Source: Brucella pecoris (GTDB lineage: Bacteria; Pseudomonadota; Alphaproteobacteria; Rhizobiales; Rhizobiaceae). Taken from it: a stretch of 64,000 nt of DNA. Of the stretch, positions 18,604 through 26,867 are shown piece by piece. The notes beneath the pieces are model-generated. The model did not search any database. It saw nothing but the letters and a program-made list of their open reading frames with translations, and had not been told where the DNA came from. Position 1 is the first letter of the stretch. The number at the start of each line of letters is the position of its first letter. The stretch covers positions 1 to 64,000 of the forward strand of contig NZ_VEWK01000005.1 of the NCBI RefSeq assembly GCF_006376675.1, written 5' to 3'. The position numbers were made by a program, and so were the translations under genes.

Positions 18604-19691
18604 GGTTGTACTCCGGCCTGCACTACCGCTTGTTCTCCTTCGCGATTGCGAAGGTTGCGGATCAGCCGCAATATGGTCGGATGATTGTGAATGACGCTTG
18701 CCGTCGCGCCTACCATGATGGCGGCGGTTACAAGCCCCACCACTTCGGTCGGGATGTTCATGTTGCGCGCCAGTAGATCGCCGCCGATCTGCACGAAGCC
18801 GAGGAAGAGAGCCGAGGGAATAAGCAGGAACGGATTTTCGCGCGCCAGGATGGCGACGACGAGGCCGGTCCAGCCATAGCCGGGCAGATCGAGCCAGGCA
18901 AAGCGGGCATGAAGGCCGAGCACTTCCAGCGCACCGGCCATGCCTGCTACCAGTCCGCCGACAATCTGGGCACGCATGATGATGCCCTTCAGCGGCAGGC
19001 CGAGATGATTGGCAAAGCCCGGACTGGAACCTGCGATACGGATATTGAGACCTGAGCGGGTCCAGTAAAGCCAGATGCCGCCAGCGATGCAGGCCAGAAT
19101 GGCGATGATCGAACCGCTGTTGAGACGCGTACCGGCAAGCAGACGGTCAAGCTTGGCATCGGGTGGAATCTTGAGCGACATCATCCCGCCCGCAGCCGGG
19201 TCGCGGATGACATAGTTGAGGACGAACAGGCCGAGAAACAGGAAGGCATAGTTCAAAACGAGCGATGTCACCATTTCCGATGCGCCGAAACGCAGCCGCA
19301 GCGCTGCCGGAATGGTGCAGGCGAAACTGCCTGCAACCGCGCCGCAGAGGATCGCCACCGGCAGCGAGAACCAGCCAAGCGAAGGGAGCAGAACAGCACC
19401 CGCCACCGCGCCAAGCGCGCCGAGGAAGAAGCCGCTTTCCGCCCCCAGATTGAACAGGCCGGAACGGAAAAGAATAGTGATCGCAAGGCCGGTCAGCATG
19501 ATGGGCGTTGCCGCTTCCACCACATTGCCCATATGGCGAATGCTGCCGAATGGTCCGAGGAAGAAGGTTTTCAGGACCGCAGCCGGGTTGTCCTGCATCA
19601 GCGCCAACGGCACCAGCAGCACAGCCATGATGACGGCGATGACAAGCACGGTCAGGAAAAAAGGTATGAGGTAGGAAATCAGTCTGCGCAT
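18600..19691 (-). CDS. Nucleoside ABC transporter permease (NupP/YufP-like)
   Basis: Membrane subunit of 363 residues, the larger of the permease pair. SGLFNLGAESGFFLGALGAV near residue 82 corresponds to the conserved N-(I/L)G-E-G loop of this family. The long N-terminal hydrophobic segment (about residues 5-30) is typical of the NupP side. It starts 61 bases after the ATPase stop, with repeat element E in the gap. Confidence 0.93.
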   Translation of the reverse strand: MRRLISYLIPFFLTVLVIAVIMAVLLVPLALMQDNPAAVLKTFFLGPFGSIRHMGNVVEAATPIMLTGLAITILFRSGLFNLGAESGFFLGALGAVAGAVLLPSLGWFSLPVAILCGAVAGSFACTIPAALRLRFGASEMVTSLVLNYAFLFLGLFVLNYVIRDPAAGGMMSLKIPPDAKLDRLLAGTRLNSGSIIAILACIAGGIWLYWTRSGLNIRIAGSSPGFANHLGLPLKGIIMRAQIVGGLVAGMAGALEVLGLHARFAWLDLPGYGWTGLVVAILARENPFLLIPSALFLGFVQIGGDLLARNMNIPTEVVGLVTAAIMVGATASVIHNHPTILRLIRNLRNREGEQAVVQAGVQP

Positions 19692-19711
19692 TACGCTGCA
19701 ACTCTCTGCTT

Positions 19712-19760
19712 GAGCATGATCTCATCCAAAAACCGCGTTACACTTTTTGGGATCATGCTC
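19712..19760. repeat. Palindromic repeat element E, overlapping the ATPase stop codon
   Basis: Arms GAGCATGATC and GATCATGCTC enclose a diverged module 1 (reverse strand: CCAAAAAGTGTAACGCGGTT). The element supplies the TGA stop and last codons of the nucleoside ATPase and fills the gap before the permease, so it lies inside an operon and is transcribed. Confidence 0.72.
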
Positions 19761-21324
19761 GTGTCCCCAGCATATAAGGTCCAAGCACAGCCGGTGTTAT
19801 GTCTGGTCCGTTTTCCAGAACGGCGACGATACGCCCGTTGAAGAGAACAACGATGCGATCGCTCAGGCGCAGCAGTTCGTCGAGATCGGCGCTGACGAGC
19901 AGCACGGCGCAGCCTTCCTGCGCCACTTCGTCGATGCGGCGGTGCAGGAAGGCTGCCGCCGAAACGTCGATGCCACGCGTCGGCTGATCGGCGATCAGGA
20001 ACTTCGGATTGGTGGCGAGTTCGCGCGCGGCGATGAGCTTTTGCGCATTGCCGCCGGAAAGGGAATCGAGCCTTTCGGTAATCGCGCCTGCGCGTACCGA
20101 ATATTGCTTGATCATCCCGCTGACACGCGCCTTGATCGCGCTCCAGCGCAGGAACGGTCCCCAGAAGATCTGCTTGTCGGCGGTAATCGATCCCGCTCCG
20201 GCTATCGCGTTTTCGGCGAGAGACAGGCCGGGAGCGCCGCCTTGCGAAAAGCGGTCGGCTGGCAGGTGAGCGAGACCTTGTCTGCGCCAGCTTGCCGTGT
20301 CAGCGCGCAGCATATCCTCACCGTTGAGGCTGATCGTGCCGCTGGCCGCATCAGCAAGGCCGGAAAGCACCGATACAAGGCCGCGCTGGCCGCTGCCGTC
20401 GACACCGGCGACGCCGACGATCTCGCCTGCGCCGATGGTCAGATTCACATCCTTGATGCGGTCTGCCGGATCGGCTGCTTTGGTCGTGACGCCCTTCATG
20501 TCGAGAACGGTTTTCATTGCACCGTGCTTGTGGGCGCGCTGCGGAATGTCGACCGCATGACCCATCACCATCTGCATGATGGCGTCGTCTGGTACGTCGG
20601 CGAGCTTTTCCGTGCCTGCGACAGCGCCAGCGCGCAATACGGTCACGCTTTCGGCCAGCTCACGCACTTCGTTCAGCTTGTGGGAAATGAAGAGGATGGT
20701 AATGCCGTCGTCGCGAAGCGACTTCAGCTTGCGCATCAGTTCCTCAATCTCCGGCGGAGAGAGAACGGCGGTCGGCTCATCAAGGATCAGAAGCCGCGTA
20801 CGACGCGCCAGCGCCTTCAGAATTTCGACCTTCTGCTGGGCGGCGACGGAAAGCGCACCCGTAATCGCGTCGGGGTCGGCGTGCAGATCATATTGCTGCA
20901 TCAGCGCGTCGACCATTTTGCGCGCGCCCGCACGGTCGATCAGCCCTGCCTTCACCGGCTCATGACCGAGAATGATATTTTCGGTGACCGTCAGCATCGG
21001 CACGAGCGAGAAATGCTGGTGCACCATGCCGACGCCTTGTGCCGCAGCATCTTCCGGCGACCAGGACGCAATAGGCTGTCCATCGACGATAATTTCGCCT
21101 GCCGTGGCATTTTCGATGCCGAACAGGATTTTCATGAGGGTGGATTTGCCCGCGCCGTTCTCACCGCAAATGGCGTGGATGGAGCCTGCGCGGATCGAAA
21201 ACGACACGTCGCGAAGCGCCTTCGTGCCGTTTGGATAGACCTTGCTCACATCGCGGAAGGCGACGATTGGGCGGAAGGCGACGATAGCATCGCCGCCTTC
21301 AATATTTTGAGCTGGATTTTCCAC
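19753..21324 (-). CDS. Nucleoside ABC transporter ATP-binding protein, double domain (NupO-like)
   Basis: Two fused ABC ATPase domains in 523 residues, as in sugar/nucleoside importers. Domain 1 has GENGAGKSTLMKILFG, signature LSVAAQQKVEILKAL and LLILDEPTAVLSPPE. Domain 2 has the degenerate loop GVDGSGQRGLVSVLSG, signature LSGGNAQKLIAARELA and FLIADQPTRGIDVSA. Degenerate elements in one domain are normal for this class. It starts with GTG 2 bases after the BMP gene and ends within a palindromic repeat. Confidence 0.95.
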   Translation of the reverse strand: MENPAQNIEGGDAIVAFRPIVAFRDVSKVYPNGTKALRDVSFSIRAGSIHAICGENGAGKSTLMKILFGIENATAGEIIVDGQPIASWSPEDAAAQGVGMVHQHFSLVPMLTVTENIILGHEPVKAGLIDRAGARKMVDALMQQYDLHADPDAITGALSVAAQQKVEILKALARRTRLLILDEPTAVLSPPEIEELMRKLKSLRDDGITILFISHKLNEVRELAESVTVLRAGAVAGTEKLADVPDDAIMQMVMGHAVDIPQRAHKHGAMKTVLDMKGVTTKAADPADRIKDVNLTIGAGEIVGVAGVDGSGQRGLVSVLSGLADAASGTISLNGEDMLRADTASWRRQGLAHLPADRFSQGGAPGLSLAENAIAGAGSITADKQIFWGPFLRWSAIKARVSGMIKQYSVRAGAITERLDSLSGGNAQKLIAARELATNPKFLIADQPTRGIDVSAAAFLHRRIDEVAQEGCAVLLVSADLDELLRLSDRIVVLFNGRIVAVLENGPDITPAVLGPYMLGTRA

Positions 21325-21326
21325 GA

Positions 21327-22433
21327 TCAGGGACGAACCTTGTTGCGGATCGTGTTGAGATCCTCGGTGCTCATGCCGAATGCGGTCGGGACCGTGATCT
21401 TGCCTTCGGAAATCTCGTCGGAAGCCTTCTTGATGGCGTCCTTCATTTCCTGCGTGGCCATGGAAGCCATGTTGCCGTCCTGCACGATGCCGACAGCGCC
21501 TTCCTTGAGGCCGAGTGCTTCGGCCTTGCCGAATGGCAGGTCGCCAGCCTTGAAGCGTTCATAGGCCTGCAGGAGGCTGACATCGACATTCTTCAGAACG
21601 GAGCTGACAACCTGCTTGGCAATCGCCGGATCGCTGTCCTTGAAGATCGCTTCCTGATCGGAATCGACACCCAGAACATATTTGCCGGTTTCCTTGGCAG
21701 CCGAAAGCTGGCCGAGGCCGGTCTGCGAAGCGACGACAAAGCCGAGCGAAACGTCGGAACGATACTGCGCGAGACCGAGTTCCTTGCCCTTCGCGGCATC
21801 CATGAAGGAACCGGCATAGGAAATCGCGATCTTGGTATCGGGCATGATCGACTGCGCACCCGCAATATAGCCGACGAGGAAGTCGTTGATGACCGGAATG
21901 TCCATGCCGCCGAGGAAGCCGAGATTCTTGCCGGTATCGCCGAGCTTGCCTTCCTTCAGGAGCGAAGCCGCCAGCATGCCGCCGAGATAGGAACCTTCGT
22001 TCTGCTTGTACTGGATGGAATAGACGTTGTCGTAGCCGCCTTCTTCATAAGGCACGCTTGCATCATAGAGGATGTATTTCTTGTCCGGATATTGCTGCGC
22101 GACCGAACCGACGGTTTCCGACATCTGGTAGGTGCCGCCGATGATCAGGTCCCAGTCCTGTTCGGACGCATCGAGGAACACCGGCTCCCATTTGGTCGGA
22201 TCGTCGCCGATTTCGAGAATCTTGGTCTCGACGTCGTCGCCATACTTGTCCTTGATCATCTTCATGCCCTTGGCGGCGCTGTCGAAGAACGACTTGTCGC
22301 CGAGCGCGCCATTGATGATGAGCAGGATCTTGTCCTGAGCCTGTGCCGCCGTGGTGGTGAACGTGCCCATTGCCGTGGTGGCGGCAAGGGCAAAGGCAAG
22401 GTGGATTATTCCCCGTCTGGTGGATTTGATCAC
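21327..22433 (-). CDS. BMP-family nucleoside-binding protein
   Basis: Periplasmic receptor of the Bmp/PnrA type, 368 residues, delivering purine or pyrimidine nucleosides to the permeases. A signal peptide precedes AQAQDKILLIINGALGDKSF, the usual family start. Further landmarks are GGTYQMSETVGSVAQQYPDK and LGFLGGMDIPVINDFLVGY. GTG at 22433 is chosen because GGAG stands seven bases before it and gives a clean signal peptide; the longer frame does not. No lipobox cysteine is seen at the cleavage site, so it is probably soluble. It heads the operon, with the IclR gene 187 bases upstream on the same strand. Confidence 0.92.
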   Translation of the reverse strand: MIKSTRRGIIHLAFALAATTAMGTFTTTAAQAQDKILLIINGALGDKSFFDSAAKGMKMIKDKYGDDVETKILEIGDDPTKWEPVFLDASEQDWDLIIGGTYQMSETVGSVAQQYPDKKYILYDASVPYEEGGYDNVYSIQYKQNEGSYLGGMLAASLLKEGKLGDTGKNLGFLGGMDIPVINDFLVGYIAGAQSIMPDTKIAISYAGSFMDAAKGKELGLAQYRSDVSLGFVVASQTGLGQLSAAKETGKYVLGVDSDQEAIFKDSDPAIAKQVVSSVLKNVDVSLLQAYERFKAGDLPFGKAEALGLKEGAVGIVQDGNMASMATQEMKDAIKKASDEISEGKITVPTAFGMSTEDLNTIRNKVRP

Positions 22434-22620
22434 AACAGAACTCCAATACTGTAGCGTTATAGAGATGGATTTTCTGCTTTGGATAATTTGCCTCCGCCCA
22501 CAGAACCCCCACACCTGGGGAGCGATCAAACGCTGACGGCGTGTGTGAGTCAATCGCCAAACTTTTTGCTCGCTGTGGACAAAGCAGGTCTGTTGCGCCG
22601 AATGGAGCTAAAGCTTTCGT

Positions 22621-23451
22621 TTATTTCAACAAAGCCTGATTGGGGTGCCGCAGCGTCGGGTCGAACGGATTGAGCTTTTGTGAGATGATCGCCGCTTCCC
22701 TGCGCAGAAGTTCCGTCACCGTCTCCTGGCGCTTTTCGGTCAGGCGGGCCGCTAATGTACCGATGCTGAGTGCTGCCACGGCTTCACCATCGCGGTTGAA
22801 CACAGGCACGCCGAGGCCCGCCATGCCATCGATCATGTTGAAGTTGAACGTGGCGGCGCCTGTGTTGCGCACTTCCTCGATCATGATGCGCAGATCGACT
22901 TCATCGACGGCGGATTTGTCGAGAATGCGGGGCATGTTGAAACGAATGATCGCTTCGCGCTCTTCTTCCGGCAGGAAGGCGAGGATGGCGAGACTGCCCT
23001 GACCAATGCCGAGCGGCACCTTGCCGCCGATGTCGCCGGTGAAGGAGCGGATTGGAAACGGCCCTTCCACACGGTCGAGGCAGACTGCATCGAAATTGCT
23101 GCGCACCAGCAGGAAAACCGTATCGTTGAACGTGGTCGAAAGCCGCAGCAGTGACGGACGCGCAATACTCAATATGCCGTCGCGCTGGCGTGCCTGTGCA
23201 GCCATTGCAAAAAACTCCAGCGACAGACGATAGGCTTTCTTGTCGGGAAGCTGCTCGACAAGGTTTTCCGCAATCAGTGTCTTCAGCAAACGATGTGCAG
23301 ACGGCTGGCTGAGGTCGAGGTCGCGCGCCAGATCGATGAGCCGCACACCGTCATCCGTACTGGCAGCGAGACCTTTCAAAATATGGATGGCCTTCACCAG
23401 ACTTGAGTTAAGCGCGGCGCCGGATTTCATATTCTCTGATATATCATCCAT
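22621..23451 (-). CDS. IclR-family transcriptional regulator
   Basis: A 276-residue regulator with a winged helix (about residues 20-85: IDLARDLDLSQPSAHRLLKTLI) and an IclR effector domain (about 100-265). It lies between the nucleoside operon (same strand, downstream) and the polyamine-type ABC operon (divergent), so it could control either or both. The divergent position favours the latter as well as autoregulation. Start at 23451 or at an ATG 21 bases downstream cannot be separated. Confidence 0.92.
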   Translation of the reverse strand: MDDISENMKSGAALNSSLVKAIHILKGLAASTDDGVRLIDLARDLDLSQPSAHRLLKTLIAENLVEQLPDKKAYRLSLEFFAMAAQARQRDGILSIARPSLLRLSTTFNDTVFLLVRSNFDAVCLDRVEGPFPIRSFTGDIGGKVPLGIGQGSLAILAFLPEEEREAIIRFNMPRILDKSAVDEVDLRIMIEEVRNTGAATFNFNMIDGMAGLGVPVFNRDGEAVAALSIGTLAARLTEKRQETVTELLRREAAIISQKLNPFDPTLRHPNQALLK

Positions 23452-23816
23452 AAAGTTGCTTCCAAATTCTGCATTTTGAAAGAAATATATAATTTCTTCC
23501 GAAATTGAAAATTATAATTTGTAATTGTTCAAAATTTTCTGCCATTTAAAATCCGTCGCCAATGGGAAGGTCCGGCAAGGTGTCCAGAGGATGCCTTAAG
23601 CGGGTCGGCGGTTTTAACTTGAAGTAAGGGGAACGCCACGGTTGCATCAGTGACCGGACAAACACGCGTTCAAACGACCCAAGTCTGATCAGCGCTTTAT
23701 GCGCGGTCGAGCCGCTCCCGCCAGCTAGTCCTATCGAAGAGGCGACGTGAGACAACATCACGGCGCTTCCGCTCCCCCGCAAATTCAGGCGGAAGTCATG
23801 CCGAGAGGGAGATGCA
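23452..23816. promoter_or_regulatory. Divergent promoter region with candidate IclR operator
   Basis: 365 bases between the IclR gene and the polyamine-type ABC operon. The half nearest the regulator is AT-rich and holds AGAAAT-ATATA-ATTTCT (23481-23497) plus a second palindrome of A and T only just beyond it. These are candidate operators by position and symmetry. Bases 23550-23800 contain no recognisable gene; a 78-residue reverse frame there was not accepted. Confidence 0.4.
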
Positions 23817-24863
23817 ATGAGCTTTTTGACCCTTTCCGGAATTTCCCGTCACTACGGCAAGTTCGCGGCCGTCGACAATTTCAATCTGACGATTGAAAAG
23901 GGCGAGTTCATTTCGCTTCTCGGCCCTTCCGGCTGTGGCAAGACCACAACCTTGCAGATGATCGCCGGTCTGGTGCCGCCAACCGCTGGCACGATCACGC
24001 TTGATGGCCGCGAAATCACGCGCCTTGCGCCGGCCAAGCGCGAATTGGGCGTTGTTTTCCAGAGCTATGCACTGTTCCCGCATATGACGGTTGCGCAGAA
24101 TGTGAGCTTCGGCCTTGAAATGCGCAATGTTCCCAAGGCAGAGCGCGAAAAGCGTGTTCGCGACGTGCTGGAACTGGTGCATTTGGGCGCTCTTGCGGAT
24201 CGTTATCCGCGTGAAATGTCGGGTGGTCAGCGTCAGCGTGTGGCGATTGCCCGTGCGCTCGTTATCAATCCGCCGGTTCTGCTGCTCGATGAGCCGCTCT
24301 CCAATCTTGATGCGCAGTTGCGTGAAGAAATGCAGTTCGAGCTGCGTCGCATTCAGCGCACTGTTGGCATCACAACCATCATGGTGACGCACGATCAGGC
24401 TGAAGCGCTTTCGATCAGCGACCGCATCGTGGTCATGGAAAAGGGTGTCATCACGCAGGTCGATGCCCCCTACAAGCTCTATGAGCATCCGCATAACCAC
24501 TTCATTTCCAACTTCGTTGGCAAGTCGAATTTCCTGAAGGCGCGCGCCGAAGGCGATATGATCGCGCTGGCTGAAACCGCGATCCGCTTTCCCGCAAATG
24601 GCAAACAGGTTTCCGGCGCGCTTTCCGTCTTCATCCGTCCTGAAAAGGTGCAGCTTGTTGCAGCGGGCGAAGGTCATATCGCTGGCGAAGTCTCGACCCG
24701 CTACTTCATGGGTGCGCAGTGGTTGCTCGGCGTGACGACGCCTGCCGGTCAGCTTTCGGTCGCCCTGCCCAATCTCGGCAACCCGCCGCCATCGGAAGGC
24801 ACTTCTGTTGGTCTTAGCTGGAATCATGAGGATTGCCGCATCCTCACCGCAGGGGTGAACTGA
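23817..24863 (+). CDS. Polyamine-type ABC transporter ATP-binding protein (PotA-like)
   Basis: ATPase of 348 residues with an ABC domain (Walker A GPSGCGKTT near residue 38, signature [15 protein letters not shown], Walker B VLLLDEPLSNLDAQ, switch VTHDQAEAL) and a C-terminal TOBE regulatory domain (about residues 270-345, with FIRPEKVQL). This is the PotA/CysA subclass that works with two distinct permeases. A good AGGGAG site precedes the ATG. It is the first gene of a seven-gene operon (23.8-30.5 kb). Confidence 0.94.
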   Translation: MSFLTLSGISRHYGKFAAVDNFNLTIEKGEFISLLGPSGCGKTTTLQMIAGLVPPTAGTITLDGREITRLAPAKRELGVVFQSYALFPHMTVAQNVSFGLEMRNVPKAEREKRVRDVLELVHLGALADRYPREMSGGQRQRVAIARALVINPPVLLLDEPLSNLDAQLREEMQFELRRIQRTVGITTIMVTHDQAEALSISDRIVVMEKGVITQVDAPYKLYEHPHNHFISNFVGKSNFLKARAEGDMIALAETAIRFPANGKQVSGALSVFIRPEKVQLVAAGEGHIAGEVSTRYFMGAQWLLGVTTPAGQLSVALPNLGNPPPSEGTSVGLSWNHEDCRILTAGVN

Positions 24864-24865
24864 GC

Positions 24866-25735
24866 ATGTCGGCTGTCACCTCACAGGATATATCCGCCGC
24901 GCCCAAGCGGCAGCGCGATCTGACGCCGCTCTTTCTCGTCGGACCATCGACGCTTTTATTCTTTGCGCTGGTACTGCTGCCGCTCGGCCTCACGGTCCTG
25001 CTTTCCTTCAACAGCTACAGCTATGACAAGGGCATCGAGAACGTCTACACGCTTGCCAATTATGCGCAGGTTCTCAAAGACCCCTATTATCTTTCGATCT
25101 TCTGGCGCACGCTCAAACTGGCATTGATTACGACTGTCGTCACGGTGCTGATCGGTGTGCCGGAAGCCTATATTCTGTCCAACATGCGCAAGCCATGGCG
25201 CTCGATCTTTCTGTTGGTCATCATCGGCCCGCTTCTGGTTTCCGTGGTGGTCCGCACATTTGGCTGGAGCATGTTGCTGGGTCGCAATGGCCTTGTGAAC
25301 AGCGCGCTCGACATGATCGGCCTGCCGACCACGCAGATCCTTTACAGCGAAACGGCCATCGTCATCGGTCTGGTGCATATCATGCTGCCATTCATGGTGA
25401 TCCCGGTCTGGACTGTGCTGCAGAAGCTCGACCCGTCGGTGGAAGCAGCAGCGCTGACGCTAGGCGCATCGCGCCTGACAGCGCTTCGCCGCGTGGTGTT
25501 TCCGCAGGCAGTCCTCGGCATCCTGTCGGGCAGTCTCATCGTGTTTGCGATTCCGGGTCTGCTTGGCGGGCGTCGTCTCAAGATGGCGGCCACCGTCGTC
25601 TATGACGAGTTCCTGATCGAGCTGAACTGGCCGCTGGGTGCTGCCATCGCCATCATCGTTCTGGTCGCCAATCTTGTGATCATGATTGCCTATAACCGTC
25701 TGCTCGAAGGGCAGGCCAAGAAGAAGCTGGGATAA
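24866..25735 (+). CDS. Polyamine-type ABC transporter permease (PotB-like)
   Basis: Six-helix membrane subunit of 289 residues, first of the permease pair. The EAA loop is EAAALTLGASRLTALRRVVFPQA near residue 195. The ATG at 24866, 2 bases after the ATPase stop, is preferred over an upstream start overlapping that gene. The N-terminal 25 residues are hydrophilic, as is common in PotB. It forms a heterodimer with the next gene product. Confidence 0.93.
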   Translation: MSAVTSQDISAAPKRQRDLTPLFLVGPSTLLFFALVLLPLGLTVLLSFNSYSYDKGIENVYTLANYAQVLKDPYYLSIFWRTLKLALITTVVTVLIGVPEAYILSNMRKPWRSIFLLVIIGPLLVSVVVRTFGWSMLLGRNGLVNSALDMIGLPTTQILYSETAIVIGLVHIMLPFMVIPVWTVLQKLDPSVEAAALTLGASRLTALRRVVFPQAVLGILSGSLIVFAIPGLLGGRRLKMAATVVYDEFLIELNWPLGAAIAIIVLVANLVIMIAYNRLLEGQAKKKLG

Positions 25736-25740
25736 GCGCC

Positions 25741-26547
25741 ATGGTCAAGAACGGTCCTTTCGCTCTATTCTTTCACACGCTGATCGTCATCTTCATGCTG
25801 GCGCCGATGGTTGTGGTGTGTCTGGTGGCTTTCACACCGGAAAACACGTTGACCATGCCGTGGGCTGGCCCAAACGCCGGATTGTCGCTTCGCTGGTTTC
25901 AGGCAGTTTTCGCGCATAACGACTTCATGACCGCTTTTGGCAACAGTCTGAAGCTTGCTCTGTTCTCGGCAACGATTTCAACGGCACTGGCCGTGCCATC
26001 GGGGCTGGCAATCGCACACTATGCATTCCGTGGCCGCGATGCGCTCAACGCGCTGTTCCTGTCGCCGCTGATTATCCCGCATCTGGTTCTGGGCGTCGCG
26101 TTCCTGCGTCTTTTCACGCTGATGGGCTTCACCGGCACATTTGGCTGGCTGGTCGCGGCACATACGATTGTCGTCACGCCTTATGCGTTGCGCCTGATCC
26201 TGGCTTCGCTTGGCAGCATGGATCGCAATGCGGAAAACGCGGCACGCACTCTGGGTGCTGGCGAATGGACGGTGTTCCGTCGCATCACCTTGCCACTGTT
26301 GCTGCCGGGTCTGTCGGGGGGCTGGCTGCTCGCTTTCATCAATTCGTTTGACGAATTGACCATGTCGATCTTCGTCACTTCGCCGTCCACGGTTACGCTG
26401 CCGGTCCGCATGTATATGTATGCAAGCGAATCCATCGATCCGATGATGGCGGCTGTGTCGGCCCTGATGATCCTCGTTGCTACCGTGACCATGATTATTA
26501 TCGATCGCATGTTCGGTCTCGACCGACTGCTGGTGGGCAAGGGCTAA
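25741..26547 (+). CDS. Polyamine-type ABC transporter permease (PotC-like)
   Basis: Six-helix permease of 268 residues, second of the pair, starting 5 bases after the first. The EAA loop is NAARTLGAGEWTVFRRITLPLLLPG near residue 165, and NSFDELTMSIFVTSPSTVTLPVRMY is characteristic of PotC-type proteins. It is 11 bases from the small ferredoxin-like subunit gene, tying transport to catabolism. Confidence 0.93.
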   Translation: MVKNGPFALFFHTLIVIFMLAPMVVVCLVAFTPENTLTMPWAGPNAGLSLRWFQAVFAHNDFMTAFGNSLKLALFSATISTALAVPSGLAIAHYAFRGRDALNALFLSPLIIPHLVLGVAFLRLFTLMGFTGTFGWLVAAHTIVVTPYALRLILASLGSMDRNAENAARTLGAGEWTVFRRITLPLLLPGLSGGWLLAFINSFDELTMSIFVTSPSTVTLPVRMYMYASESIDPMMAAVSALMILVATVTMIIIDRMFGLDRLLVGKG

Positions 26548-26558
26548 GCAGGCAGATC

Positions 26559-26867
26559 ATGACATTCCCGGTTTTGTCTGCCGCGGCTCAGTTCCGCAGA
26601 CGGTATCGGCTGACTGAACAGCCGATCAGCTTCTTGCTTGACGGCGTGCCTTTTGTGGGCCGCCGTGGCGATACCGTGTTGACCGCCATTCTCTCCGTGC
26701 AGGGCAAGCTGCGTCATACCGAATTTACCGGCGAACCGCGTGCGGGCTTTTGCCTGATCGGCGCGTGTCAGGATTGTCATGTCATGACGGCTCAGGGCTA
26801 CAAGCTTCGTGCCTGCACCACGCTTCTGGAAGACGGTATGGCATTTGTAACGGAGCCAGCACGATGA
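26559..26867 (+). CDS. (2Fe-2S)-binding small subunit of opine/hydroxyproline-dehydrogenase-like complex
   Basis: A 102-residue protein matching the ferredoxin-like N-terminal domain of sarcosine-oxidase alpha and the gamma subunits of D-hydroxyproline dehydrogenase and opine oxidases. Cysteines occur in FCLIGACQDCHVMT (near residue 65) and at LRACTTLLEDG (near 88), the ligand pattern of this domain. It overlaps the next gene by 4 bases (ATGA). The trio presumably feeds electrons from the substrate flavin to the respiratory chain. Confidence 0.86.
   Translation: MTFPVLSAAAQFRRRYRLTEQPISFLLDGVPFVGRRGDTVLTAILSVQGKLRHTEFTGEPRAGFCLIGACQDCHVMTAQGYKLRACTTLLEDGMAFVTEPAR

Noticed and set aside
19747..21564. 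Open frame of 605 codons on the + strand
   Set aside because: It is the antisense shadow of the nucleoside ATPase, which has all ABC motifs; the + frame shows no domain.
23546..23782. 78-codon frame on the - strand between IclR and the polyamine-type operon
   Set aside because: No recognisable motif, no clear ribosome-binding site, and it occupies the divergent promoter region.
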